A model generated the notes under the pieces. It saw only the letters and a program-made list of their open reading frames with translations. It ran no database searches and was not told the DNA's origin. From positions 36,427,348-36,491,347 of the forward strand of contig CM067447.1 in assembly GCA_034508935.3 (NCBI GenBank): DNA of 64,000 nucleotides, in the 5' to 3' direction. Each line of letters begins with the position of its first letter. Position 1 is the first letter of the stretch. This DNA is from Berghia stephanieae. Its lineage: Eukaryota; Mollusca; Gastropoda; Nudibranchia; Aeolidiidae. The translations under genes were made by a program, and so were the position numbers. This document shows positions 32,101-44,872 of the stretch, piece by piece.

Positions 32101-35100
32101 CTCACCAGAAACAATGAGACAAAATAGAATGAGCATGATGGAGGAGGAGAAACTCAGGATGAGGGAAACGAATAAACAGTGGCAGAGAAAATCCAGATTA
32201 GACTGATTAAAAATGAAAAGAATTGAGCATAAAAAGTTGTGAAAAGAAAAAGAAGTGGCATTCAGAGCAACAACAGAGGGAAAAAAAAAATCAGCGGCTC
32301 TAAAATAAAAAGCTTTCAACTCTGTATGTATAAGCATTTGTAAGTGCTTTGTCAAAAGCTACATCCAGTCTACCAAGCAATTCATGTAGAAAAGCGGCAT
32401 TGTTTTTGCTCTTGCTGATAAATTTTCAAAAGCAGACAGTTCAGCCACTATGACTAAGATAAGTGGATAGACCCAAGACGTTGAAGTTCATAAGTTTTAT
32501 GAATGGGATATGATCTCATGGTCACTGGTGAAAAATTTTGCAACAGACAGAACTAAAGATGGTAAATAAAGGAAGCAAAAGAAGCTGTCACTTTCAACTG
32601 TGAAAGAAGTCCATTATAAAACAAAAAAAACTTGATTTTAAGATAGGCAAATCAAGATTTGCTACCAGGTGCCTAGCACATATTTAGCTCATATCGGAGA
32701 GGGATTAAAATGTTTGCTGCTGTGTCTATCATGACAACTTCAAACATGAAGCATGTTAGTGGAATCAAGAAAAGTCTTTCAAGGAACACTGACAGCAAAC
32801 AATTATTGTGTGACTCTATCTGCAAACCAAATTCATCTTCCTCTTCATTAGACAGTTGCAGTACTTGCTTAGAAAAACTATCGTCTCTGGTTATTTATGC
32901 ACTGATTCCTATCGAATGACGATTCCGCTACGAAAATCAAATAACCACTTCGATTCCTTCTACACATCTTCTATCAGACTATGGAATCGTCTACCATCTG
33001 TTTTAATGGGGAAATAAGCCAAGAAAGAAGAAAGAGAGGATGGTATGGGTACTGCTTAAAAAGAATTTGCAACGCAAAACACAACTTAGGCTCTTAAGAA
33101 AACAAGAATTATGCATTGAAATACGAAAATGAAATTATGACGACCCATTAGGATCAGGCAGGCATAACAAACTTAACAACTTTGATAACAAGAGCAACAG
33201 TCAACTTCCTCTGTCAGATGATGTATTACACATGACAATGGAGCTGCAGTTTGTGACAACCAATTGATTCTTAAGGACTTTTGTGGTGAAAGGTGATGCA
33301 AATAACATTTATGACGTGTATTTCTATTCTGACGTAGCTGAAATTCAGTTCAAGTTCAATTTTACTATCTCCATTGGCAATGCAGGAAATCTTTAATGAC
33401 AGTTGTTGATATTGATAGGTGGGCGAGGAGGAAGAATTAATTGTGCCATGTTAATGACAAAGATCTCTTGTCTAAAACAAATCGCTTTTATTTTCTAAAG
33501 CTCATCGATTTTAGTACTTACAGTGAAAGAGAATATTATGTTTTAATTTTGTAACACGTTTGGGGAATTAAAGTTAATTTGATGATTTTTGCCATGTGTT
33601 TTGGACAAAAAACAATTTTTTAATGCTATGTATAGTTTATTTCAAAATATTTGTAATTAATATCTTATTTGTCAAAAAAAATTTCGACAATTTTTTTGCC
33701 AAGTCAGTGACAGAACAAAGCCAGACTAAACTTTTAACATGTAGTTGGCATCGTTCCTTTGTTAATATCAACTGAATCAGTATGATTTATTGGACTTTCT
33801 CAGTTAAATCCAAGCTCCTAGCTTTATATAAATCAGAGAAATTTACAACAGAAGTAAGTGATCCAAACAATGGCATACAAAAATTGCCACGTCAGTGATA
33901 GAGTGATTTTGCTCCCGCATTTTTTTTGTTACTGAGTGTGGAGTGGCTTTGCAGACCATCATTCTTTTCTTTATGATATCCTACAATATAAATCTGAGAT
34001 CCTTTTAATGTCTCTGAATGCCACGTCAGTGACAATGGACTTGCCCACTTACAACCACCACCACATCATCATTATCCCTGTAACCACCACTACTACAACC
34101 ACCACATCACCATCACCCTACCACCAGTACTATCAAATCACCACTACTATTGCAACCACCACATCGTCATCCCTACCACCACTACGACCAACTGCTTCTT
34201 CAATCACCACCACATCATCATCCCTACCACCACTACAAAAACCACCACATCATCATTCCTTTCACAATTAATACTACAACCACCACCGCACCATCATCCC
34301 TTATACTTATACCACCTACAACAACCACGACCACCACATTATCCCTACCACCATTACTACTACAAACACCATCACATCACCATCCCTACTACCAATACTA
34401 TTACAACCACCACCACATCATCATCCCTTTATCCTCTCTTTGATGTGGATTGTGGTATGGTTTATATAGTGGGCCTTTAAAATTATTTTCGGGAAAGGAC
34501 AATTATTAAATATTTACAAAATTCAAAAGAAGTATATTATATAATGTTATGTAACTACCATATTGTTTATGTAATTTTTGCATTTCGGCTTGAGTTTGCC
34601 AGATAGACCAATACATTTTCCTCCTTATTGACAAATTGCCATTATCATAAGTGATAAATCATCAGGGGATCAATCTGGTTTGTGTCTCTTCCATTTGATG
34701 TTTGCCGTGTAAGCTTTTGTTTTTTAAGATGTCGGAAAAGAGTGCCCCCAATTACTAAGTTGTAAAGTCCACAAAGGTCTGCAAGTCTTTCCCCATTTTT
34801 ATTCATTTCGACAAATCCATGGTTGCCCATTTCTCTTGTGTAATAGGTGTTGTCATATCCTACTTTAGCATTCATTAACTATATCGTGATTGGGGGTTAA
34901 TTCTATCTCTTTTTGAAGATATTCACAACGGTAATCCTTTTCTTCATTTTTTACCTCATTTGTCGGTGCGTAGCACTGTCATGCTAATTTGTCTCCTTAT
35001 CAGTCTCAATAATTTACCTCCATGTCTCCACCCGATAATACTTTTCTCAAGTCCTTCTTGTACTTTCACAGCCACTCCTTCGAAGTGTTAATCATCATCT

Positions 35101-37265
35101 CTGCCAGAATATATAAAATTGTTTCTCTTGTATCTTAAGTTTTCTGATCCTGTCCATCTGTTATTGCTATGTCTAGTTTGTAGCACTTCCTCTCTGCCAT
35201 GATCTTTACCAATTTTCTTGCAGCAGAAATTATCCTGACATTCAAAAATCCAATTTTGGTTGTTGCTTTTGCTTTCAAGACCTCCATCCTCCTGTCAATG
35301 TCTTGTGTTAGGCTTTTACTACTGCCATTCATACGAGTATCCTGAGATGACTCTGGGGCCCTTACCTGCTGGGATAAGGTAGTTTTCTTCTGGTGACAGA
35401 ATTGTTAGTCCTGTGCCCATGGCACCAAAAATCATGCTGAAACTGAACATTTAACAATAAGTTCCAGTTTCTGTTATCTAGCCTGAACGATGTTACCACC
35501 TGCCGATTAAAAGTGATAAAGTTGTAACTGAGTAATTAATTACCACAGCAGGTGATTGAGTAGGGGAGATCACTTAGTAGGAAAAATACATGCATTTTAA
35601 AATTATTCTCTGACTTAATTATAAAATTATGAGTTAGTTTTTCTTCAGTTTACTTAAATATTCATCTTTCCTCTTTAAAATTGCTTTTAAATGAAGAGAT
35701 TTCATCCAGAAATAAATTATTCTAATATGAATTTAAAAGGCACCTAAAATTTAGTATTTTACCAAAATACATTGGAAAAAATATTAATTTCATTAAAATG
35801 TCACCATACAGATTTGATTTTTTAATGTTATATAATAGTTAACATGTTCTATTTTATCATATTGAAAACAGAATTGTTAGTTAAGCAATGGTTATTGAGT
35901 TATAGTCATTTGAAGTGAAATCGGCTTGAAAGTGAAAATATGTTATGTTAGTGACATAGTTAATAATTTGAATTATGTCTTTATATTGATCTGTGTATTC
36001 CATATTAATCTTTTAAAACCAAAATATCCTAAAGCCAATACTTATCATGGTTTCTCTATCATTTAAAGGACACCAACAATTGCTTGCTAATCTTTATATA
36101 GGAAGATGGTATATGTATATATATAATGTTATACATACATATATCTCAATTAATATCTGATCAAACAATCCCACCACAAAATCCTACTCATTGGACAAAA
36201 AAATAAAGAAGAAAAAAACCCAATTTTACTGCACCCGCGATAAATGTTGGTACTTATATTTGTAAGCGTAAACCTCTGTCTGTATCAAAGTTAATAATAG
36301 TCGAATTCCACATAGATATTTCCACTCATTGTCCTGTTCATGGCAACTAATTCTGCTCTAAACTTAGGTTTCCTTTGATCTACCTACACCAGCATCATGT
36401 GTCCAGGATTCAGCATTCCATCTGTTCACAGTCAATTGACCTTAACTTGCACTCGTCTACTCAGATGGCAAAGGAAGATAACTTCCCCTAGCACTTTCCA
36501 TGTTTGTTTTATATTATTGCTTAAAATCATTAATATTTCAATTTTAATGCTTAGTACATAATTTTGCTCATTGTCCATGTACTAAATAAGTTCAATACTA
36601 CCAACAAATGTTTTTTTTTACATTCAACACTTAAGTGGTTAAATAATTGTGACGTTTTATTGTGAGTTACGTCATGACGTTTTAATCAAAATGAGCACGC
36701 TGTAAGTGAAAATCGTTATCGTTTATAGAAAGTTCAATTTCTTGTCTAAGGTTTGCACCAATTTTTAAAAATAATAAGTACTGTTTTATTACAATTATTA
36801 ATTTTTTTTGTAAGCATCAAGGATGATAGCTGACGTTGAAATTAACATCTCATGGCTAGCAGTGAAATGAAATGGACATTTTAGAATATTGAAAACCAAT
36901 CCCCAGGACTAAGACAAGACAGTCTGAGTCATACTTGTATATGTGTACTTCTTTATATTGCAAACTGACACAATACTTATGCACTCACCACAAGCAATGA
37001 GAAAATGTGTATCTTTATCATGTGAAATTTGAAGTCTCTCTGCCATTTCTAATTAGTATAATACTTTATATCACTTGTTGTTGGGTAGTAAGACAACATT
37101 CCGAGATCTTTTCATGTCTGGTATTAATTAAATAAAATTTTATATCTGGGTTTCACAACAACGAGTAACAAATTGAATAAACATCTAGGTCTGCTCTCTG
37201 GAAATACAGACACACTCATACACAATCACAAAAACTTATACACAGACACTCTCTCTCTCTCTCCT

Positions 37266-37335
<70 letters not shown>

Positions 37336-40300
37336 TCTCTATCTCTCTCACTCACTCACTCACACACATACACACAGACAATATACGAGCATAAAATATA
37401 CAAGTTCAGGGTCTTTAATGAAATAGATCACAGAAGGTATGCAATTCCCAGTAATTCCTGATATAAAATCTTAACATCTGGACTGATTGAGTAAAATGGG
37501 GTTGGCATAAACAGCTGTAGCAGCTCACTTTCTGATTTACAATAAAAGAGCGTTAGTTGAGCTGATTTTATATGTATTTTTCAATTGTCATATAAAATAT
37601 CATTCTTATACTAGGTGACATATAAAGTTTATAAATGTTTAAGCCAATTAAGTCATATTTCTTAGAGCTTTAGTTTGTCCTATTTTTTAGCTGCATAAAG
37701 ACAATGATTATTTCATTCCTAATGTGCGAAAATTAATGTATGCCATGACAATTTTATTGCAAACATTCTTCTGATAACATTTCTTTAAAACCTCAACAAA
37801 ATTTTGAGTTATTGCAATTCTTTGAACACCAAAAATTCAATGGCAACACAGCAAAATTTAACTCCTGACCAGGTAAAATTCTAGCCTGTCAGGAGACCAC
37901 TGACTGTGACGTGACCGGAAAAACGCCTGTGCTAGTTTTGACTTGGGTGGTATTCTAAGTGGTGAAGACTAGTTACCGTGCATGTTGATGTCTTTTTATA
38001 CTATATGCATTACTAGTGATGCAGAGATTACTTGGCCCAACCCCTCAAACCCTGCACTTCGATCCAGAGGGTAACTAGTGATTTCTTCCGTAATATTGAG
38101 AGACAAGGATAAACCCCACCTAATGGACCTGGTGGCTTATAATGACTACTATTTTTCTATATAAATCTAAAAGAAACTTGAATCATTAGGGTGCTAAAGT
38201 AATATATGGAAAGAGTGTCAAATGTGAAAAGCTTTTCAAAGACAAGAATTGCATCATAATGACTGGCATTAACTGAAGGATGATTTTAACCTTTACCGCC
38301 ACTCGTGGGTCTATAAGACCCACCCCAAGTACATATTCTGTCATTGTGTCTTTGAATGAGTAAATAAAATCTTGAAACTCTAGATATGCTTCCTTCAACC
38401 ATTTTTTGTTATGTGGATTGAGTTGTTTTTTAAATTTTCATGGAAATGGTATTTTATATGAATTTTTTTCACAACCCTATAAAATTCTTTAGCGCGGCCA
38501 CTCGCGGGGTCTGTTAGACCCGGTAACGCACAAAGAGAGTTTTATTCCTCATGCCCCATTCGCCACTCGCGTGGTCTTTCAGACCCGCCGACAAGCGAAG
38601 AGAGGAATACGTTCGCCACCCGCGTGCTCGACGTGTCACTTACTTACGTATCAACTATGGTTGCCAATTTGGCATTCTTTTTGCCAAAAGCAAAATTTAT
38701 AGATATTTTGTATAAGTCTATTGGAATAGTGGCAAGGAGAATGTCTTAATAGATTACTATTTACACAGATGTTTCTGTATTTACAATACAACAGAGTGAT
38801 CAACGCAATACTAATTTATAGTGCACTTTCTGACTTTGGTATCAATTGGTTGTAATGGGTTATTTTTGAACGTCGATTTTGGCATGATTCCACAAAATAA
38901 TCTTGTTGTGTCCTAAAAGAATGCGCCGAGTCATGACCTGACCTAGCCGTGTGTAGTCTATGTCATGAGTACTCATGACCTTTTCTACTCGTTTTGCCCG
39001 CGACAGTTTACAAATATTATTTCTTCTGCTTTTACAAAATATCGATATATTTCTACAACTACAATTGCCAGTTTTGTATTTTGCCTATTGAGGTGAGTAA
39101 TTAGTATAAATTCATCATTAGCTGTATAAACTAGACTAGTACAATATGGTTATGACGTAACCCAAACTAGTCCTACTACTTAGCAGCCAGTTCATGTGCA
39201 TAGCTGAAGTTGGTAAGGACATTGCAGGTTTTACACGTTGGTTCTTTTCAGGAGACACGGACACAGAGTGTGTTGTAAAAAGAAATAAAGATGATAATAG
39301 ATTAGCTAGCCTCTATGATTTTTGCTGATAGTGAACAGATCCAATAATCCTGGGTTTCAGTGTGAGTCAGATTATTTCTAGTTATTTCCACACAATCTCT
39401 CCATGTTGGCTTCTATCAACAGTAATGGGTGGTGGGGTCCCTTCATACGGTACAAGCCATCGTCATGCTTGTGATACCAAATGCTATCAGTCCATTTAAC
39501 GTTACTAAACCGGGATAGACTCTGTATCATAGTTCTTTATCATTCAATGGACTCAATAACTAAAGTAAATTATGTTTCTCGTTTTAACAGTGAAATGGCG
39601 GACAGAAATATATGGGAACAACTCCTGTCTGTTGAGCCGGAGAACAGCTCTGAAGAAGATTTATTTCAGAATCAGTTTGATGTTGAGGATGGTGAAATGG
39701 ACGAAGCAGTTGGTGGGGATGATGATGATGATGATGATGAGGATGATAATGACTTGCAGACTGCCAGCTATACTGAGCTATTGCCTGTGGTTGCAACCAA
39801 CACCGAGCTGTTGCCTGTGGTTGCCAACAACATCGCTTCAGATGCTGGCTGCTAAAGTCATGGATGGTAGATTGGAGTAAGACCAAACCTGCAGCTACCA
39901 AAACGCCAGCCCGCAATATTTTGAGGTTACCTCATGACCGCACTCCCGCAACAGGACATGTGGAGACACCAGAGAGCGCCTTTCTGCTGTTTTTCACGGC
40001 GTTCATGATCGACGAGTGCGTAAAATACACAAATATTGAAGGGAGGAGGGTGAAAGGCATGAAATGGACAGTCTGCACAAGGGATGAGATCTCTGCCCTT
40101 ATTGGGTGCTTGCTGTATGCAGGCTCCAGGAAGGAAAACATGACAGATATAAAGATGTTGTTCGATGTTTTGGATGGACTGCAAATTTTACGGGCTTGTT
40201 TCTCTCGGAACCGTTTTTCGTCTCTTTTGACTTACATGCGGTTTGACGAGAAGCCAACGAAGAGCCAGGATCTGTTTGCTCCAATCAGGGACATTTGGAA

Positions 40301-40987
40301 CAAGTTCCAGATTGCCCTTCAGATGCACTATGCGCCGGGAGAAGCCCTCACAGTAGACGAGTAACTTGTCAATTTCCGTGGTCGTTGTGCCTTTCTGCAG
40401 TATATCCCCTCGAAGCCTGACAAGTATGGCATCAAAATATTTTGGGTGTGTGATGCCGCCAACGCCTTTCCGTGCTACGGCATACCATATCTTGGAAAGG
40501 GAACACAGCCCAAAACAGCCAGCAGTGTTGGAGCATCTACTGTTCTAAACCTGGTCCAGCGCTATTTTCAGTCTGGAAGGAACGTCACTTGTGACAATTA
40601 CTTCACAGACTTCGAGCTGTCCCAAAAACTGCTGCGCCAAAAGCTAACTCTTGTGGGGACAGTAAGGAGGAACAAGACGTTTTTGCCTCAGATATTTAAG
40701 GACAAAAAGCATCTCTCCCTTCACCAATCCATGTTTGCATTCAAGGACAGCACCACACTGGTGAGCTACCAGACCAAACGGAACATGAATGTAAACCTCC
40801 TCAGCACTAGGCGGACGTGACGTCAGACTGTGGAATCCTATTTAGATTTCCGTTACAACACAATGAGCCCATAAGGAATTGGGATATCAAACCTGCAGAT
40901 GATGCTGTGCGTTTATTTATTTTTTTAAACTCGTAACATCACCAGCCGAATATAACGTACCAACACACAAATTATTATCAAATTGAT

Positions 40988-41060
<73 letters not shown>

Positions 41061-41143
41061 TATTATTATTATTATTATTATATTGTTATATTATCATCAT
41101 CATCACCATTATTACCGTATTATTATTATTATTATTATTATTA

Positions 41144-41194
<51 letters not shown>

Positions 41195-41256
41195 CATCAT
41201 CATCACCATCATTATCATCATCATCTTCATTATTATTATTATTATCATTATTATTA

Positions 41257-41299
<43 letters not shown>

Positions 41300-41309
41300 T
41301 ATTAATATT

Positions 41310-41352
<43 letters not shown>

Positions 41353-44300
41353 GGGGGGGGGGGGGGGGGGGCTGGGTCCAAAAGACCTCGCGTGTGGCGA
41401 ATCGGTGGCACAAAATACTTCTCTCTTCCCAAGTCACCGGGTCTAAGAGGACCCGCGAGTGGCGAATGAGACGTAAGAAATAAATCTCTATTTAGCTATA
41501 GGCGGGTCTAAAAGACTACACATGTGGAGAATAGGGTGCGTTTTAGGGAGTGGCGGTAAAGGTTAAAATGAAATAAAGATTAAATCTAGCCGTAATCTTT
41601 ATTATGCTCTATGGATTATGCAATAGACTAAATACGGTGCATCACTAACATTGTTCATTTATGATTTAACAAACATTGAATTTTCACTACAGCCAAAACT
41701 GCAAAGTCTAACGACATTGCTGGTGGAAAGCATTATTAAGTCAGTCATGTCACTATACTTATGCACTATGTTATAGTAGTCCTATTATTTAAATCTTAAC
41801 CAAAATCAAACCTTCTTTATGTCAACACTTGTCTATGGTTTAACAAAATCAGCGGTGAAATGCTTGTTATGTTATTTGGTTATAATACAAAATGATGTTA
41901 TCTCGTTTTGTTCAACCCTAAAAGCACTGTGGGGTTCCTGACCTCCCGCAGTGGGCAGGGATTTACTTAAATGAGTCTTCTATCCTCTTGCGTTTCTGTC
42001 TTTGTCCCTTGGATGAGATTTATTTGTTTTGTCATGCCCTGGTCGATACCCTGGCTGAGAGGGAAAAAGTCAAATGTATTAGTTAGCTTAAGCGGAAGAT
42101 GAAATTTTTTTCCTTGTAAATCATCTCTCTGTTATGCACTGTATTATTTTAAATATTATAAATGATTTGTAAACAATTTGAGTGAGTATATTCTCTCAAT
42201 GGTGTGACTGTGCTGGTCTGGATAAACTTATAGGTGATCTCAAACAAAGTACCTATGATAGTGTGCTCTTGGAAAACTACATCTGTTTTCCTAATTGAAC
42301 CAATTCCCCTTTGTCTTGATTAATCCTTTCTGGGTGCCTCACATTGTACGTCTAAACTGTTTTACTATCCCATTTCTTCCTTTTTACTGGCGCTGATAGA
42401 TATAATGTGTTACAAGCCCGAAAAAAAAAAAAACCAACCCTTAAATACAAAACAAACTCCTTAAATCAATCTTTAACATAACATAATCTTAAACGTGTTT
42501 GATTAACAGCACCAAAAATTGGCATATCCTATGAACAAATAATGGTCAGTCAAAGATGCTCATACAGCAGCACAATGAGGTCAATCCGGGGTCAGATAGT
42601 GACGATCGAGTGTAGAGGTTAAAAATGAGTTTTTGGTTTTCAGCTAAAATGTACATTCGTCGGTGCCTGTTGCCCAACCTCATTTCCTGTAAGGTCCAGG
42701 ATGATCTAGGAAATTCACTCTTAGGCAAGTTACTCTACCAGTTAGTGAGTCCTGTCGTACCCATGGTCTTGGAAGGAGACACGGACACAGAGTGTGTTGT
42801 AAAAAGAAATAAAGATGATAATAGATTAGCTAGCCTCTATGATTTTTGCTGATAGTGAACAGATCCAATAATCCTGGGTTTCAGTGTGAGTCAGATTATT
42901 TCTAGTTATTTCCACACAATCTCTCCATGTTGGCTTCTATCAACAGTAATGGGTGGTGGGGTCCCTTCATACGGTACAAGCCATCGTCATGCTTGTGATA
43001 CCAAATGCTATCAGTCCATTTAACGTTACTAAACCGGGATAGACTCTGTATCATAGTTCTTTATCATTCAATGGACTCAATAACTAAAGTAAATTATGTT
43101 TCTCGTTTTAACAGTGAAATGGCGGACAGAAATATATGGGAACAACTCCTGTCTGTTGAGCCGGAGAACAGCTCTGAAGAAGATTTATTTCAGAATCAGT
43201 TTGATGTTGAGGATGGTGAAATGGACGAAGCAGTTGGTGGGGATGATGATGATGATGATGATGAGGATGATAATGACTTGCAGACTGCCAGCTATACTGA
43301 GCTATTGCCTGTGGTTGCAACCAACACCGAGCTGTTGCCTGTGGTTGCCAACAACATCGCTTCAGATGCTGGCTGCTAAAGTCATGGATGGTAGATTGGA
43401 GTAAGACCAAACCTGCAGCTACCAAAACGCCAGCCCGCAATATTTTGAGGTTACCTCATGACCGCACTCCCGCAACAGGACATGTGGAGACACCAGAGAG
43501 CGCCTTTCTGCTGTTTTTCACGGCGTTCATGATCGACGAGTGCGTAAAATACACAAATATTGAAGGGAGGAGGGTGAAAGGCATGAAATGGACAGTCTGC
43601 ACAAGGGATGAGATCTCTGCCCTTATTGGGTGCTTGCTGTATGCAGGCTCCAGGAAGGAAAACATGACAGATATAAAGATGTTGTTCGATGTTTTGGATG
43701 GACTGCAAATTTTACGGGCTTGTTTCTCTCGGAACCGTTTTTCGTCTCTTTTGACTTACATGCGGTTTGACGAGAAGCCAACGAAGAGCCAGGGATCTGT
43801 TTGCTCCAATCAGGGACATTTGGAACAAGTTCCAGATTGCCCTTCAGATGCACTATGCGCCGGGAGAAGCCCTCACAGTAGACGAGTAACTTGTCAATTT
43901 CCGTGGTCGTTGTGCCTTTCTGCAGTATATCCCCTCGAAGCCTGACAAGTATGGCATCAAAATATTTTGGGTGTGTGATGCCGCCAACGCCTTTCCGTGC
44001 TACGGCATACCATATCTTGGAAAGGGAACACAGCCCAAAACAGCCAGCAGTGTTGGAGCATCTACTGTTCTAAACCTGGTCCAGCGCTATTTTCAGTCTG
44101 GAAGGAACGTCACTTGTGACAATTACTTCACAGACTTCGAGCTGTCCCAAAAACTGCTGCGCCAAAAGCTAACTCTTGTGGGGACAGTAAGGAGGAACAA
44201 GACGTTTTTGCCTCAGATATTTAAGGACAAAAAGCATCTCTCCCTTCACCAATCCATGTTTGCATTCAAGGACAGCACCACACTGGTGAGCTACCAGACC

Positions 44301-44512
44301 AAACGGAACATGAATGTAAACCTCCTCAGCACTAGGCGGACGTGACGTCAGACTGTGGAATCCTATTTAGATTTCCGTTACAACACAATGAGCCCATAAG
44401 GAATTGGGATATCAAACCTGCAGATGATGCTGTGCGTTTATTTATTTTTTTAAACTCGTAACATCACCAGCCGAATATAACGTACCAACACACAAATTAT
44501 TATCAAATTGAT

Positions 44513-44606
<94 letters not shown>

Positions 44607-44639
44607 TGTTATATTATCATCATCATCACCATTATTACC

Positions 44640-44715
<76 letters not shown>

Positions 44716-44777
44716 CATCATCATCACCATCATTATCATCATCATCTTCATTATTATTATTATTATCATTATTATTA

Positions 44778-44820
<43 letters not shown>

Positions 44821-44830
44821 TATTAATATT

Positions 44831-44872
<42 letters not shown>

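Larger units (their letters stand above)
38286..41566 (+). mobile_element. piggyBac-type DNA transposon, copy 1
   Basis: TTAA target duplications at 38286-38289 and 41563-41566 enclose TIRs CCTTTACCGCCACTC and GAGTGGCGGTAAAGG. Subterminal regions carry several GGGTCT-N3..5-AGACCC palindromes beside CCACTCGC repeats (about 38300-38630 at the left; 41430-41520 at the right), probably transposase-binding sites. The interior encodes a decayed transposase and then a long compound microsatellite. TTAA and the DDE_Tnp_1_7-like protein fix the superfamily. Confidence 0.9.

Noticed and set aside
31228-34443. Thr/His/Ser-rich open frames at 31228-31422 and 33936-34443
   Set aside because: Translation of the CACCACATCATC minisatellite on either side of the orphan transposon.
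39595-40820. A domesticated PGBD-type host gene
   Set aside because: TTAA duplications, TIRs and palindromes show a mobile element; the transposase has a stop beside the catalytic Asp and lacks the C-terminus.
40983-41483. Open frames of 128-166 residues with Ser, Leu, Ile runs and RERERE (also 44508-45002)
   Set aside because: Translation of the ATC/ATT/GA microsatellite at the piggyBac 3' part.
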